The notes: generated by a model not told the origin, from the letters alone. A stretch of DNA of 55,775 nucleotides from Aureimonas sp. Leaf427 (GCF_001425485.1 NZ_LMQW01000011.1:1-55775), one strand, 5' to 3'. Counted from the stretch's first letter, positions 11,932 through 23,360 are shown. Numbers and translations are program-made.

Positions 11932-12301
11932 CAAATGCTCTCCCCGTCGCGTCCCCTGAAGCCGGCTCGATCCACGCTGGATGCGACAGCCGACCCCGAC
12001 ACGGGCGACGCCCATGATATCCGGCGCCTGCGATGCTTAAAACCACGAAAGCCCGATATCTGCAACATTTCCAAACAAGGAGCCGAAGCGCTTCGCGTCG
12101 CGGCGAAATCCCGTCCGGCGGGCGGCTCGCGACGGGGAGGACGCTAAGCCTTTTCCCGGCCATGATCGACCGGCCATATCGCCGCGCTTCGGGACCTTCG
12201 GGCAGGGATCGCGGTCGGTCGTGCGGCTGCGGGGCCGCCTGTGCTATGGATCTCGAAACGAAGCTTTCAGGCGCCGCGACGGCCGCCGTTCGGATGGATT
12301 G
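11932..12301. other. Divergent intergenic region ctaC / ialB
   Basis: 370 bases without a supported gene. It must contain the promoters for the oxidase operon (leftward) and ialB (rightward). I see an AT-richer patch at about 12035-12085 and a CCCGTC...GACGGG inverted pair near 12110-12140. No -35/-10 pair is convincing enough to call. Confidence 0.5.
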
Positions 12302-12841
12302 ATGATACGTTTTTTGAAGACGGCGCTCGCCGCGACGATTCTGGCCGGCTCGCTTTCCGGGGCGGCCGTCGCCCAGTCGAGCGCGGGCGGCACCGTGAAG
12401 TCCAAGCATGGGGCCTGGGCCATCGCCTGCGAGACGCCGCCGGGCGCCCCCGGCGAGCAATGCGCGCTGGTCCAGACGGTCGTCTCCGAGCAGCGCCCGG
12501 AAATCGGGCTCGTCGTCATCGTCCTGAAGACGGCCGATAAGAAGGCGACGATCCTGCGCGTCCAGACGCCGCTCGGCGTCTTCCTCCCCATGCACATCCA
12601 GGTCGCGATCGACGGGGGCTATTTCGGCAATCTCCAGTTCATGCGCTGCTTCGCCGACGGCTGCTACGCGGAGGCGATTCTCGACAAGCCCGACACGATC
12701 AACGGCCAGCAGACGACGCTGCAGGCCGCGCTCGCCAAGGCCAAGACGGTGGTCTTCAGCGTATTCCCGACCGTCGAGGAGGGCACCGGCTTCGAGATCG
12801 ACATGGCCGGCTTTAACGAGGGCTTCGCCGCGCTGCCCTGA
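12302..12841 (+). CDS. Invasion-associated locus B (IalB) family protein
   Basis: 179 residues. A signal peptide (MIRFLKTALAATILAGSLSGAAVAQ) is followed by an IalB domain: HGAWAIACETPPG, CALVQT, VLRVQTPLGVFLPMHIQVAIDGG, MRCFADGCYAEA and FPTVEEGTGFEI. The four conserved cysteines are present. IalB was named in Bartonella for red-cell invasion, but paralogues are widespread in free-living Hyphomicrobiales, where the role is unknown. ATG at 12302 gives a clean signal peptide; longer in-frame starts would bury it. Confidence 0.88.
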   Translation: MIRFLKTALAATILAGSLSGAAVAQSSAGGTVKSKHGAWAIACETPPGAPGEQCALVQTVVSEQRPEIGLVVIVLKTADKKATILRVQTPLGVFLPMHIQVAIDGGYFGNLQFMRCFADGCYAEAILDKPDTINGQQTTLQAALAKAKTVVFSVFPTVEEGTGFEIDMAGFNEGFAALP

Positions 12842-12958
12842 CCCCGGCACTTTGCCGAGCGTCGGAGCTTGGTAGACCGGCGCCCAGCGCTTATGTGACG
12901 GGCGGCGCGGCATCGAGCCCGCCGCCGAACCTGCCGCAGAACCCGAAGGATTTCCGCC

Positions 12959-14377
12959 ATGGCCGCTTCGCTGATCGAGCGCTTCGACATCTCGCGCGCC
13001 GAGATCGACCGCATCCTCGGCGAGACGTTGTCGGGCGCCGACGACGGCGAGCTCTTCCTCGAAGTGCGCGAGCAGGAATCGCTCTCCTTCGACAACGGGC
13101 GCCTGAAGGCGGGCTCCTATTCCTCCGACCAGGGCTTCGGCCTTCGGGTCGTGGCGGGCGAGGCGATCGGCTTCGCCCATGCCGGCGATCTGTCGGAGGG
13201 CGCGCTGCGCCGCGCCGCCTCCGCCGTCGAGGCCGTCAAGAGCGGCCATAGCGGCACGGCGGCCGAAGGCCCCGCCGGCACGAATCAGAAGCTCTACGGC
13301 GAGGAGAACCCGATCCCCTCCCCCGGCTTCGAGACCAAGGTGAAGCTTCTCCAGGAGATCGACGCCTATCTGAGGGCCAAGGACGAGGCGGTGCGCCAGG
13401 TGTCCGTCACGCTCGGCTCGCAATGGCAGACGGTCGAGATCCTGCGCGCGGACGGGCGCCTCGCCCGCGACATCCGGCCGCTCGTGCGCATCAACGTCTC
13501 CGTCGTCGCAGGCCGCGGCGATCGGCAGGAAACGGGCTCGCATGGCGCGGGCGGGCGGACCGGCTTCGGCGAGTTCTTCGTGGAGGCGACCTGGAAGTCG
13601 ATCGCCGACGAGGCGTTGCGTCAGGCGCTGGTCAATCTGAACGCCGTGCCCGCCCCGGCCGGCGTGTTCGACATCGTGCTCGGCGCGGGCTGGCCGGGCG
13701 TCATGCTGCACGAAGCGGTCGGTCACGGGCTGGAGGGCGACTTCAACCGCAAGAAGACGTCCGCCTTTTCCGGCCTGCTGGGTCAGCAGGTCGCCGCGCG
13801 GGGCGTCACCGTCGTCGACGACGGCACGATCGCCGAACGGCGGGGCTCGCTCACCATCGACGACGAGGGCACGCCGACGAATCGCACCGTCCTCATCGAG
13901 GACGGCAAGCTCGTCGCCTATATGCAGGATCGCCAGAACGCCCGGCTGATGGGCATGGCGCCCACCGGCAACGGCCGCCGCCAGTCCTATGCCTACGCGC
14001 CGATGCCCCGCATGACGAACACGATGATGCTCGGCGGCGCCTCGACGCCCGAGGAGATCCTCGCCTCCGTCAAGGACGGCATCTACGCCGTGTCCTTCAA
14101 CGGCGGGCAGGTGGACATCACCTCCGGCAAATTCGTCTTCAACTGCACCGAGGCCTACCGCATCCGCAACGGCGTCGTCGGCGAGCCCCTGAAGGGCGCC
14201 ATGCTGATCGGCAACGGCCCCGAGGCGATGCACCGCGTCTCCATGATCGGCAACGACCTCGCGCTCGACACCGGCATCGGCATGTGCGGCAAGGCCGGCC
14301 AGGGCGTCCCCGTCGGCGTCGGCCAGCCGCACCTGCGCATGGATCAGGTGACGGTGGGCGGCACGGAGGCCAATTGA
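12959..14377 (+). CDS. tldD: Metalloprotease TldD
   Basis: 472 residues, normal TldD length. TldD with TldE/PmbA forms a zinc protease that degrades unfolded peptides. The zinc site HEAVGHGLEGD (HExxxH) lies about residue 250 and a third-ligand region MCGKAGQGVPVGVGQPHLRM near the C-terminus. No tldE partner is in the window. TldD next to ialB and ctaC is a common alphaproteobacterial arrangement. Confidence 0.96.
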   Translation: MAASLIERFDISRAEIDRILGETLSGADDGELFLEVREQESLSFDNGRLKAGSYSSDQGFGLRVVAGEAIGFAHAGDLSEGALRRAASAVEAVKSGHSGTAAEGPAGTNQKLYGEENPIPSPGFETKVKLLQEIDAYLRAKDEAVRQVSVTLGSQWQTVEILRADGRLARDIRPLVRINVSVVAGRGDRQETGSHGAGGRTGFGEFFVEATWKSIADEALRQALVNLNAVPAPAGVFDIVLGAGWPGVMLHEAVGHGLEGDFNRKKTSAFSGLLGQQVAARGVTVVDDGTIAERRGSLTIDDEGTPTNRTVLIEDGKLVAYMQDRQNARLMGMAPTGNGRRQSYAYAPMPRMTNTMMLGGASTPEEILASVKDGIYAVSFNGGQVDITSGKFVFNCTEAYRIRNGVVGEPLKGAMLIGNGPEAMHRVSMIGNDLALDTGIGMCGKAGQGVPVGVGQPHLRMDQVTVGGTEAN

Positions 14378-14415
14378 TACCTGTAAGGGGTCTAGGTACC
14401 TAAATCGGGACCAAT

Positions 14416-14431
14416 GGATACTTTCGTATCC
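14416..14431. other. Small hairpin between convergent tldD and pdxH
   Basis: GGATAC, a TTTC loop and GTATCC form a six-base perfect stem in the 89-base convergent gap; a ten-base palindrome TAGGTACCTA lies about 20 bases to the left. There is no T-run on either side. It may be a weak bidirectional 3'-end structure; function is not shown. Confidence 0.3.
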
Positions 14432-14466
14432 TGTATCGTCGCACCGATCGAAGACGAGAGTCTTCT

Positions 14467-15081
14467 TTACGGATACAACCGCCCCCGCCCCCAACCGTCG
14501 CCCTCGCGGGTGAACAAAATCCGGTCGTGCAGCCGGAATTCGCCGTCCTGCCAGAACTCGATCTGGTCCGGCACGATTCGGAACCCCGACCAGTGCGAAG
14601 GGCGCGGGATCGTCTCGCCGGGGTGGCGGGCGTCGATCTCCGCGACGCGGTCGAGCAGGGTCTGCCGTCCGTCCAGCGGGCGCGACTGCTCCGAGGCCCA
14701 GGCGCCGAGGCGGCTGGTGCGCGGGCGGGTCGCGTAATAGGCGTCGGCCTCTGCGTCCGAGACGACCTCCGAGCGGCCGCGCACGCGGACCTGCCGGCGC
14801 AGCGACTTCCAGTGGAAGTTGAGCGCCGCCTTGCCGCTGGCGAGGATCTCGCGCCCTTTCGCACTGCCGAAATTCGTGTAGAAAACGAACCCGCGATGGT
14901 CGAGCCCCTTCAGGAGCACCATCCGCACATCGGGCAGGCCGCTCTCGTCGACGGTCGCGAGCGCCATGGCGTTCGGATCGTTGATCTCGGCGGCGGTCGC
15001 CTCCTCCAGCCAGCTGGCGAAGAGCGGAAACGGGTCCGTTCCCGCCGGCGTTTCACCGAGAGTTAATCCATCGTTCGTCAT
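14467..15081 (-). CDS. pdxH: Pyridoxamine/pyridoxine 5'-phosphate oxidase
   Basis: 204 residues. An FMN enzyme that makes pyridoxal 5'-phosphate. Motifs: [76 protein letters not shown] and the C-terminal RLYP. The start is ATG at 15081. It is divergent from the lipoprotein gene and convergent with tldD. Confidence 0.96.
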   Translation of the reverse strand: MTNDGLTLGETPAGTDPFPLFASWLEEATAAEINDPNAMALATVDESGLPDVRMVLLKGLDHRGFVFYTNFGSAKGREILASGKAALNFHWKSLRRQVRVRGRSEVVSDAEADAYYATRPRTSRLGAWASEQSRPLDGRQTLLDRVAEIDARHPGETIPRPSHWSGFRIVPDQIEFWQDGEFRLHDRILFTREGDGWGRGRLYP

Positions 15082-15162
15082 GATGACCGCAAGCTCCACG
15101 CCAAGTGTTCGACGGCTATAGTGGATCGCCGAACCGATGCACCAGATCCAAGATGGCATGAG

Positions 15163-15579
15163 ATGGCGATGAAACCGATTCGGCCACTGGCGATGATCCT
15201 TCTTGCGACGCTTTGCAGCGGCTGCGTCGTCCTGGGCGGCGGCGCGGATGCGGGGATCGACGAGACGGTGACGGCCGGCATCCCGCCGCAGGAGCCGACG
15301 ACGCCGCCCGATCAGGCCTCCGACCAGATGACCGTGCGCAACGCCGTCTCCGCCGCCGATCTTTCCGCGGCCGACGGCGAGCCGCGCTCCTGGGCCAATG
15401 CCGACACGGGCGCGACCGGCGTCATCACCGCCATCGCCGAGAGCCGCGCGGGCGACACGATCTGCCGCACCTTCCAGACCTCCCGCCAGCGCTTCGACGG
15501 CATCGCGCTCTACAAGGGCGAGGCCTGCACGAAGGGCGGCGGCCAATGGACGCTGACGCGATTCGCCGAAGGGCAGTAG
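15163..15579 (+). CDS. RT0821/Lpp0805-type surface lipoprotein
   Basis: About 138 residues with a lipoprotein signal peptide; the lipobox is LCSGC, with the lipidated Cys near residue 19. A Thr/Pro/Asp-rich linker follows, then [37 protein letters not shown] (read in parts) and a [15 protein letters not shown] end, the pattern of the RT0821/Lpp0805 (17-kDa antigen-like) family. It is probably outer-membrane anchored; function unknown. ATGs at 15163 and 15169 are both usable. Confidence 0.8.
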   Translation: MAMKPIRPLAMILLATLCSGCVVLGGGADAGIDETVTAGIPPQEPTTPPDQASDQMTVRNAVSAADLSAADGEPRSWANADTGATGVITAIAESRAGDTICRTFQTSRQRFDGIALYKGEACTKGGGQWTLTRFAEGQ

Positions 15580-15731
15580 GCCGGGCGCCGGCCCGCCGCC
15601 GGCGATTCGTCCGCGATTCCCGGACGGATGGGTCGCCGCTCTTAAAATTTCTTTCGCGCTGCGCCATATAGAGACGTCGTCCGGCGTATCGAGCGCCGGC
15701 CAATCCCCTTTGTCCTGAGGACCGAGCACTG

Positions 15732-16676
15732 ATGCGTGATCCCTACGCCGTTCTCGGCGTTGCCAAGAGCGCGAGCGAGAAGGACATCAAGTCCGCCTTC
15801 CGCCAGCTTGCCAAGAAGTACCATCCCGACGCGAACGCCAACGATGCGTCGGCCAGCGCGCGCTTCAACGAGGCCAATCAGGCCTACGAGATCCTCGGCG
15901 ACAAGGACAAGCGGGCCCAGTTCGACCGCGGCGAGATCGATGGCGAGGGCAAGCCGAAGTACCAAGGCTTTCCCGGCCAGGGCCCGTTCGGCGGCGGCGG
16001 GGCCGGCGGCGGAAGGGGCCCTGCGGGCTTCGACTTCCGCTCCCAGCGTGGCGGCGCGGCGGACGACGGCGGCGAAGGCATGTTCTCCGATTTCTTCGAG
16101 CAGGCCTTCGGCGGCCGGGGCGGCGGGCGAGCTGGCTTTTCCCAGGCCCGGACCGGCCAAGTGAAGGGCGAGGACATTCGCGCCACGCTGAAGGTGCGCC
16201 TGGAGGACATCGTCTCCAAGGACAAGGTCGAGGCGATCTTTCCGACCGGAAAGCGGCTGGCGATCAACCTGCCCGACGGCGTCGAGAACGGTCAGGTCAT
16301 CCGCCTGCGCGGCCAGGGCCAGCCGGCCCCCTTCGCCGGCGGCACGCCGGGCGACGCGCTGGTGACGATCGACTACGTCGCCCATCCCCGCTTCGAGGTG
16401 GCCGGCCGCGACCTGACGCTCGACCTGCCGGTGCCGGTGGAGACCGCCGTTCTCGGCGGCAAGGTTCCCGTCGAGACGCTGGACGGGCGCATCTCGCTCT
16501 CGCTGGCGCCCTGGTCGAATTCGGGCCGCACCCTGCGCCTGAAGGGCAAAGGCCTGACGAGGACCGGCGGCGGGCGCGGCGACATCCTCGCCAATATCCG
16601 CATCGTCCTGCCCAAGGACCCCGACCCGTCCCTTGTCGAGTTCTTTCGCGCCAAGGTGGAGCCGGCGGAGGGTTGA
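15732..16676 (+). CDS. J-domain co-chaperone, DnaJ/CbpA class B type
   Basis: 314 residues. The N-terminal J domain has [19 protein letters not shown] (in parts) and the HPD tripeptide at residues 31-33, so it should stimulate a DnaK. A Gly/Phe-rich linker runs from about 80 to 140, followed by a C-terminal client-binding domain ([16 protein letters not shown] and later [14 protein letters not shown]). There are no zinc-finger cysteines, so it is CbpA-like, not canonical DnaJ. The ATG follows GAGGACCGAG. Confidence 0.93.
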   Translation: MRDPYAVLGVAKSASEKDIKSAFRQLAKKYHPDANANDASASARFNEANQAYEILGDKDKRAQFDRGEIDGEGKPKYQGFPGQGPFGGGGAGGGRGPAGFDFRSQRGGAADDGGEGMFSDFFEQAFGGRGGGRAGFSQARTGQVKGEDIRATLKVRLEDIVSKDKVEAIFPTGKRLAINLPDGVENGQVIRLRGQGQPAPFAGGTPGDALVTIDYVAHPRFEVAGRDLTLDLPVPVETAVLGGKVPVETLDGRISLSLAPWSNSGRTLRLKGKGLTRTGGGRGDILANIRIVLPKDPDPSLVEFFRAKVEPAEG

Positions 16677-16747
16677 GAGCCTGAACCGACAGTCGGCGGC
16701 CGAGGATCGGCGCGTGATCCTGGGGCCCGGCGAGGAGACGATCGCAG

Positions 16748-16767
16748 CCGATATCCCTCGATATCGG
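16748..16767. promoter_or_regulatory. Perfect palindrome upstream of fabI (candidate operator)
   Basis: CCGATATC, spacer CCTC, GATATCGG: two perfect eight-base arms in the 275-base gap before fabI, about 185 bases upstream of its ATG and 71 bases after the dnaJ-like stop. No T-run follows, so a regulator site seems more likely than a terminator. The regulator is unknown. Confidence 0.4.
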
Positions 16768-16875
16768 TGAGATCCTCGACGAAGCGAGGCCCGAGAAGCG
16801 CCGCCGAACCGGCCCGTCCGAGTTTCGGTTCGAGCTCGAAGCGCCCTGCGTGCGTTTTCGCAACCCCCTGATCGC

Positions 16876-16904
16876 TTGATGGTCCGGCCGGCCTATGCCA
16901 TACC
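16876..16904 (+). promoter_or_regulatory. Candidate promoter for fabI
   Basis: TTGATG, 17 bases, CATACC, ending about 48 bases upstream of the fabI start. The -35 fits the alphaproteobacterial housekeeping pattern; the -10 is weak. Called from sequence only. Confidence 0.35.
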
Positions 16905-16951
16905 GCCGCCGCATGAAAGACGTCGGGATCGAGCGGGAAAGCGTAAGCACC

Positions 16952-17770
16952 ATGGCAGCATCGAACGGGCTGATGGCCGGCAAGCGCGGACTCGTGATGG
17001 GCGTGGCCAACAACCGCTCGATCGCCTACGGCATCGCCAAGGCCCTGACGGACGCCGGCGCGGAGATCGCGCTGACCTACCAGGGTGACGCCCTGAAGAA
17101 GCGCGTCGAGCCCTTGGCGGCCGAGCTCAACGCCTTCGTCGTCGGCCATTGCGACGTTTCCGACGCCGCCACGATCGACGCCTGCTTCGACACGATCGCA
17201 GAGCGCTGGGGCAAGATCGACTTCCTCGTCCACGCGATCGGCTTCTCCGACAAGGACGAGCTGACCGGCCGCTACGTCGATACGAGCGAGGCGAACTTCT
17301 CCAAGACGATGCTGATCTCGGTCTACTCGTTCACGGCCGTTGCGCAGCGCGCGGAAAAGCTGATGACCGACGGCGGCTCGATGGTCACGCTGACCTATTA
17401 CGGCGCCGAAAAGGTCATGCCGCACTATAATGTGATGGGCGTCGCGAAGGCTGCGCTGGAGGCCTCCGTGCGCTATCTCGCGGTCGATCTCGGCGGCAAG
17501 GCGATCCGCGTCAACGCGATCTCGGCCGGCCCGATCAAGACGCTCGCCGCCTCCGGCATCGGCGACTTCCGCTACATTCTGAAGTGGAACGAGTACAACT
17601 CGCCGCTGAAGCGCACCGTGACGATCGACGAGGTCGGCAATTCCGCGCTCTACCTCCTGTCCGATCTTTCCACCGCCGTCACCGGCGAAATCCACCATGT
17701 CGATTCCGGCTATCACACGGTCGGCATGAAGGCCGTGGACGCTCCCGACATCTCGGTCGTGAAGGACTGA
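16952..17770 (+). CDS. fabI: Enoyl-[acyl-carrier-protein] reductase (NADH)
   Basis: 272 residues. It reduces enoyl-ACP in the last step of each fatty-acid elongation cycle. The short-chain dehydrogenase fold has GVANNRSIAYGIAKAL (cofactor loop), CDVSDAATID and the FabI active site YYGAEKVMPHYNVMGVAKAAL with Tyr-x6-Lys. The C-terminus has GPIKTLAASGIGDF. I use ATG at 16952; an ATG at 16895 would add 19 residues. Its stop overlaps the likely start of the next gene. Confidence 0.95.
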   Translation: MAASNGLMAGKRGLVMGVANNRSIAYGIAKALTDAGAEIALTYQGDALKKRVEPLAAELNAFVVGHCDVSDAATIDACFDTIAERWGKIDFLVHAIGFSDKDELTGRYVDTSEANFSKTMLISVYSFTAVAQRAEKLMTDGGSMVTLTYYGAEKVMPHYNVMGVAKAALEASVRYLAVDLGGKAIRVNAISAGPIKTLAASGIGDFRYILKWNEYNSPLKRTVTIDEVGNSALYLLSDLSTAVTGEIHHVDSGYHTVGMKAVDAPDISVVKD

Positions 17771-18387
17771 CGATCTCCGATCTCGCCAGCCTCAGCGATC
17801 TCCCCCGCTTCTATCTCTGCCGCCACGGGCAGACCGACTGGAACGCCGAAGGGCGGCTCCAGGGGCAGGAGGAGATCGACATCAACGAGCGCGGCCGCGC
17901 GCAGGCCCGCCGCAACGGCCGCGTGCTCGCCGAGCGCCTGGGCGCGGACGCATCCACGTTCCGCTTCCTGGCGAGCCCCATGCGGCGCACGCGCGAGACG
18001 ATGGAGATCGTCAGGGCCGCGATGGGGCTCGACCCCGCCGCCTACGAGACGGACGAGCGGCTGTTGGAGCTGAGCTTCGGCGATTGGCAGGGCTCGACGC
18101 TGCGCGAGGTCGAGACGCTCGCGCCCGATCTGATCGCGGCGCGCGAGGCCGCCAAATGGGTCTTTCGCCCGCCCGGCGAGACGGCGGAGAGCTACGACAT
18201 GCTGGCCGGGCGCGTGGCGCCGGTCTTCGCCGAGTTGAAGGGCCCGACCGTGATCGTCGCCCATGGCGGCACGATCCGGTCTTTCCTCAAGCTCTATACG
18301 GGCCTTGCGCCGAGCGAAGCGGCGCATCGTCCGATCCCGCAGGATCGGTTCATCGAAGTCGTGGACGGCACGCTGTCCTGGCTCTGA
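17767..18387 (+). CDS. Histidine phosphatase family protein with non-standard start
   Basis: About 206 residues. The phosphohistidine motif LCRHGQTDWNAEGRLQG is near the N-terminus, with later SPMRRTRETM, LLELSFGDWQG and VIVAHGGTIRSF, so this is a phosphoglycerate-mutase-like phosphatase; substrate unknown. There is no ATG, GTG or TTG between deep inside fabI (ATG at 17584, 61 codons back) and the RHG motif. Candidate starts are the CTG at 17767, which overlaps the fabI stop as CTGA, or the ATC at 17773, six bases after AAGGA. Coordinates use the CTG. Confidence 0.85.
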   Translation: MTISDLASLSDLPRFYLCRHGQTDWNAEGRLQGQEEIDINERGRAQARRNGRVLAERLGADASTFRFLASPMRRTRETMEIVRAAMGLDPAAYETDERLLELSFGDWQGSTLREVETLAPDLIAAREAAKWVFRPPGETAESYDMLAGRVAPVFAELKGPTVIVAHGGTIRSFLKLYTGLAPSEAAHRPIPQDRFIEVVDGTLSWL

Positions 18388-18412
18388 GAGCCGGTTCGAG
18401 CGATCGACGGGT

Positions 18413-18649
18413 TCAGGCGCGAACGGCTTCCACGGGGCCGACGATCACATGGGCTTCCATGCCGGGACCGACGGCGTCGTAGTCGAAGCTGCCGGGCAGG
18501 CTGTAGGTGGAGCCGTCGGCGAAGACGAGCAGCGCGCGATCGCGGTCGACCTCGGCGATGATGCCGCTCTTCTCCTCGGCGCAGGCCGGGATCGTCAGGG
18601 CGACGCAGAGAAACGAGCTGGCGAAGAATGCGACGATCTGCTTCGTCAT
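18413..18649 (-). CDS. DUF1344 small periplasmic protein
   Basis: 78 residues: a signal peptide (MTKQIVAFFASSFLCVALTIPACA) and a ~54-residue domain reading SGIIAEVDRDRALLVFADG, STYSLPGSFDYDAVGPGM and a HVIVGPV end. This is the DUF1344 pattern. Function unknown. GAGGACAGG precedes the ATG. It is convergent with the phosphatase and divergent from aroC. Confidence 0.82.
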   Translation of the reverse strand: MTKQIVAFFASSFLCVALTIPACAEEKSGIIAEVDRDRALLVFADGSTYSLPGSFDYDAVGPGMEAHVIVGPVEAVRA

Positions 18650-18807
18650 AACCTGTCCTCCTCGGCCGACCCTGCGGCACGAAACCTGTTGAACCCTGCC
18701 ACCCGCGCCCGCAAACCCCTTGCGGACCGTAGCCATCCACGCACCATCCGGGCCGATTGTGGCGGTTTGCGACACCGATCGGCCTTCGTGGCATCCCGTT
18801 ACAAAAT

Positions 18808-18835
18808 TTGACGCGCGACGACGCCCTGACATAAA
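18808..18835 (+). promoter_or_regulatory. Candidate promoter for aroC
   Basis: TTGACG, 16 bases, CATAAA, ending 82 bases before the aroC ATG, in a region of lower GC than the surroundings. Good match to an alphaproteobacterial sigma-70 promoter. Confidence 0.5.
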
Positions 18836-18917
18836 CCCCGAGCCTGCCGGCCGAAGCGACCCGGCGCACCGAGCGCCGACCCGCAGAGCGCCGATCAACG
18901 AAGCGAACGCCCGCCCC

Positions 18918-20011
18918 ATGTCCCACAACACCTTCGGCCATCTCTTCCGCGTGACGACCTGGGGCGAGAGCCATGGACCGGCGATCGGCTGCGTCGTCGA
19001 CGGCCTGCCACCCGGCCTCTCCTTTTCGCAAACCTACCTTCAAGACTTCCTTAACAAGCGCCGTCCCGGTCAGTCCCGATTCACCACGCAGCGGCGCGAG
19101 CCGGACGAGGTGCGCGTTCTCTCCGGCACGATGCCGGGCGAGACCGAGGGCGAGCTGATCTCGACGGGAACGCCGATCGCGCTGGAAATCCAGAATGTCG
19201 ATCAGCGCTCCAAGGACTATTCCGACATTGCCCAGCGCTACCGCCCGGGCCATGCCGACATCGCCTACGACATGAAATACGGCGTGCGCGATTATCGCGG
19301 CGGCGGGCGGTCCTCGGCGCGCGAGACGGCCTGCCGGGTCGCGGCAGGAGCGCTGGCCCGGCTCGTCCTGCCGGACGTCGCGATCCGCGGAGCCCTCGTG
19401 AAGATCGGCACGATCGCCATCGACCGCGCGCGCTGGGACGATGCCGAGATCGACCGCAACCCGTTCTTCTGTCCCGATGCCGAGACGGCCGCGCTCTGGG
19501 AGATCCATCTCGACGCCGTGCGCAAGTCCGGCTCCTCGGTCGGCGCGGTGGTCGAGGTCACGGCGACGGGCGTGCCGGGCGGGCTCGGCGCCCCCCTCTA
19601 TGCCAAGCTCGACACCGACATCGCGGCCAACCTCATGTCGATCAACGCCGTGAAGGGCGTCGAGATCGGCAACGGCTTCGAGGCGGCCGAGCTTTCCGGC
19701 GAGGCGAATGCCGACGAGATCCGCATCGGCGCGGACGGACGGCCGGAGTTTCTCTCCAACAATGCCGGCGGCATTCTCGGCGGCATCTCGACGGGACAGC
19801 CGATCGTCGCGCGCTTCGCGGTCAAGCCCACCTCCTCCATCCTCACCCCGCGCCGCTCGATCGATGCGGCGGGCCAGGAGGTGGACGTGATGACCAAGGG
19901 CCGGCACGACCCTTGCGTCGGCATCCGCGCGGTGCCGATCGGCGAGGCGATGCTGGCCTGCGCGCTGGCGGACCATGTGCTTCGCGATCGCGGCCAGACG
20001 GGGCGGATGCG

Positions 20012-20015
<4 letters not shown>
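18918..20015 (+). CDS. aroC: Chorismate synthase
   Basis: 365 residues. FMN-dependent last step of the shikimate pathway. Signatures: [71 protein letters not shown] and [13 protein letters not shown]. The ATG at 18918 gives the normal [19 protein letters not shown] opening. Its TGA overlaps the GTG of the next gene (GTGA). Confidence 0.98.
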
Positions 20016-20938
<923 letters not shown>

Positions 20939-20958
20939 GCCCCAGGAAGGAACTCCCC

Positions 20959-21234
20959 ATGCCATCGGACACGACGCTCGCCGCCCTGCCGGCCGACGAT
21001 TCGGACATCAAGCGCATGAGCTTCGAGGAAGCGCTCTCGGGGCTGGAAAGCATCGTCTCCGATCTCGAGCGCGGCGATGTGCCGCTCGACATCTCCATCC
21101 GCATCTACGAGCGCGGCGAGAAGCTGAAGAACCATTGCGAGCGCCTGCTCTCGGCCGCCGAGGACAAGGTGGAGAAGATCAAGCTCTCCCGGGCCGGCAA
21201 GCCGACCGGCGCCGAGCCGCTCGATCCGGCCTGA
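20959..21234 (+). CDS. xseB: Exodeoxyribonuclease VII small subunit
   Basis: 91 residues. The helical-hairpin domain [20 protein letters not shown] and [26 protein letters not shown] (in parts) is diagnostic. With XseA it degrades single-stranded DNA; xseA is not in the window. The deacetylase-xseB-dxs order is widespread in the order. AGGAA precedes the ATG. Confidence 0.93.
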   Translation: MPSDTTLAALPADDSDIKRMSFEEALSGLESIVSDLERGDVPLDISIRIYERGEKLKNHCERLLSAAEDKVEKIKLSRAGKPTGAEPLDPA

Positions 21235-21434
21235 CGTGTCCGGCGGGTCCGAAGCGACGCCAGGCTGCGGGGATCGCAACGCGCGGCCCGCGCCGTCTCG
21301 TAAGGCGTCCGACACGACGGGACTTGATCGCGCCGGGTTTTGCATAATCTAAGCACTCCGAGTTTCCCCGAAGCGCAAGGCAAGGCGCGAGGCCAGCGGC
21401 CTTCAGCCGGGGGACCGCCATCGACGAAAGGTGG

Positions 21435-23360
21435 ATGATCCACGTGCCGGATATCTCTGAGACGCCCCTGCTCGACACGATCGACACGCCCGCCGACCTG
21501 CGCCGGCTGAAGGAGAGCGATCTCCGGCAGGTCGCCGACGAGCTGCGCACCGATCTCATCGACGCGGTGTCGCGCACCGGCGGGCATCTGGGCGCCGGCC
21601 TCGGCGTGGTCGAGCTGACCGTGGCATTGCACTACGTCTTCGACACGCCGGACGACCGGCTGATCTGGGACGTCGGCCATCAGGCCTATCCGCACAAGAT
21701 CCTGACCGGCCGGCGCAAGGGCATGCGCACCGTGCGCCAGGAGGGCGGGCTGTCCGGCTTCGCCAAGCGCACCGAGAGCGAATACGACCCGTTCGGCGCC
21801 GGCCACTCCTCGACCTCCATCTCGGCCGGGCTCGGCATGGCCGTCGCCCGCGATCTCGACGGCGGCGCGCGCAACGTCGTCGCCGTGATCGGCGACGGCT
21901 CCATGTCGGCGGGCATGGCCTACGAGGCGATGAACAATGCCGGCGCGCTCGACGCCCGGCTGATCGTCATCCTCAACGACAACGACATGTCGATCGCCCC
22001 GCCGACCGGCGCGATGAGCGCCTATCTGGCGCGCCTCGTCTCCAGCAAGACCTATCGCGGCCTTCGCGAGAGCGCCAAGAAGGCCTCCAAGATCCTGCCC
22101 GGCTTCATGCGCGAGAGCGCCCGCAAGACCGAGGAATACACGCGCGGCTTCTTCACCGGCGGCACCCTCTTCGAGGAGCTCGGCTTCTACTATGTCGGCC
22201 CGATCGACGGCCACGATCTCGACCATCTCCTGCCCGTCCTCAAGAACGTGCGCGACGCCAAGGACGGGCCGATCCTCGTCCATGTCGTGACCCAGAAGGG
22301 CAAGGGCTACGGTCCCGCCGAGACCTCCGCCGACAAGTATCACGGCGTCTCGAAGTTCGACGTCGTCACGGGCGCGCAGGCCAAGGCCAAGGCCAATGCG
22401 CCGAGCTACACGAGCGTCTTCGCCGAAAGCCTCGTTCAGGAGGCGCGGCTCGACGAGAAGATCGTCGCCGTGAACGCCGCCATGCCGGGCGGCACGGGCC
22501 TCGACCTCTTCGGCGAGGCCTTCCCGACCCGCACCTTCGACGTCGGCATCGCCGAGCAGCACGCCGTGACCTTCTGCGCCGGCCTTGCTTCCGAAGGCTA
22601 CAAGCCCTTCGCCGCGATCTACTCGACCTTCCTCCAGCGTGCCTACGACCAGATCGTCCACGACGTCGCGATCCAGAGCCTGCCCGTGCGCTTCGCGATC
22701 GACCGGGCCGGCTTCGTCGGCGCGGACGGCCCGACCCATGCCGGCTCCTTCGACACGGGCTTCCTCTGCCCCCTGCCCGGCATGGTCGTCATGGCCGCCA
22801 GCGACGAGGCGGAGCTGCGGCACATGGTTCGCACGGCGGTCGCCTATGACGACGGCCCCATCTCCTTCCGCTATCCCCGGGGCAACGGCACGGGCGTCGA
22901 TCTGCCCGAGCGCGGCGAGGTGCTGGAGATCGGCCGGGGCCGGATCGTGCGCGAGGGCACCAAGGTCGCGATCCTCTCCTTCGGCTCGCGCCTCGCCGAC
23001 GCGGTCGCCGCCGCCGAAGAGCTCGAGACCTTCGGCCTCTCCACGACCGTCGCCGACGCGCGCTTCGCCAAGCCCCTCGACGCCGATCTCGTGACACGGC
23101 TGGCGCGGGACCACGAGGTCCTGATTCTTCTGGAAGAGGGCGCGAGCGGCGGCTTCGCCGCGCAGGTCCTCCAGTTCATGGCGGCGCGCGGGCTTCTCGA
23201 TCAGGGTATCAAGGTGCGCCCGATGACGATGCCCGATCTCTTCGTCGACCATGCCAATCCCGACGCGATGATCCGCCAGGCCGGCCTCGACAAGTCCGGC
23301 ATCGTCGACACCGTCTTCAAGGCGCTGGGCGACAGCGCCCGGCGGGTGATGCAGGCTTAA
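21435..23360 (+). CDS. dxs: 1-deoxy-D-xylulose-5-phosphate synthase
   Basis: 641 residues. The TPP enzyme that starts the MEP pathway by joining pyruvate and glyceraldehyde 3-phosphate. Motifs: [21 protein letters not shown] (in parts), [17 protein letters not shown], the TPP site [43 protein letters not shown] and [23 protein letters not shown] precedes the ATG. About 200 bases upstream are non-coding; they include a TTGATC and a CATAAT, but spaced too closely to call a promoter. Confidence 0.98.
   Translation: MIHVPDISETPLLDTIDTPADLRRLKESDLRQVADELRTDLIDAVSRTGGHLGAGLGVVELTVALHYVFDTPDDRLIWDVGHQAYPHKILTGRRKGMRTVRQEGGLSGFAKRTESEYDPFGAGHSSTSISAGLGMAVARDLDGGARNVVAVIGDGSMSAGMAYEAMNNAGALDARLIVILNDNDMSIAPPTGAMSAYLARLVSSKTYRGLRESAKKASKILPGFMRESARKTEEYTRGFFTGGTLFEELGFYYVGPIDGHDLDHLLPVLKNVRDAKDGPILVHVVTQKGKGYGPAETSADKYHGVSKFDVVTGAQAKAKANAPSYTSVFAESLVQEARLDEKIVAVNAAMPGGTGLDLFGEAFPTRTFDVGIAEQHAVTFCAGLASEGYKPFAAIYSTFLQRAYDQIVHDVAIQSLPVRFAIDRAGFVGADGPTHAGSFDTGFLCPLPGMVVMAASDEAELRHMVRTAVAYDDGPISFRYPRGNGTGVDLPERGEVLEIGRGRIVREGTKVAILSFGSRLADAVAAAEELETFGLSTTVADARFAKPLDADLVTRLARDHEVLILLEEGASGGFAAQVLQFMAARGLLDQGIKVRPMTMPDLFVDHANPDAMIRQAGLDKSGIVDTVFKALGDSARRVMQA

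Noticed and set aside
21320-21355. Possible dxs promoter TTGATC ... CATAAT
   Set aside because: The spacing is about 13 bases, too short; the alternative at 17 bases has a poor -10.
21105-23252. 715-codon frame opposite dxs
   Set aside because: Antisense shadow of a high-confidence dxs gene.
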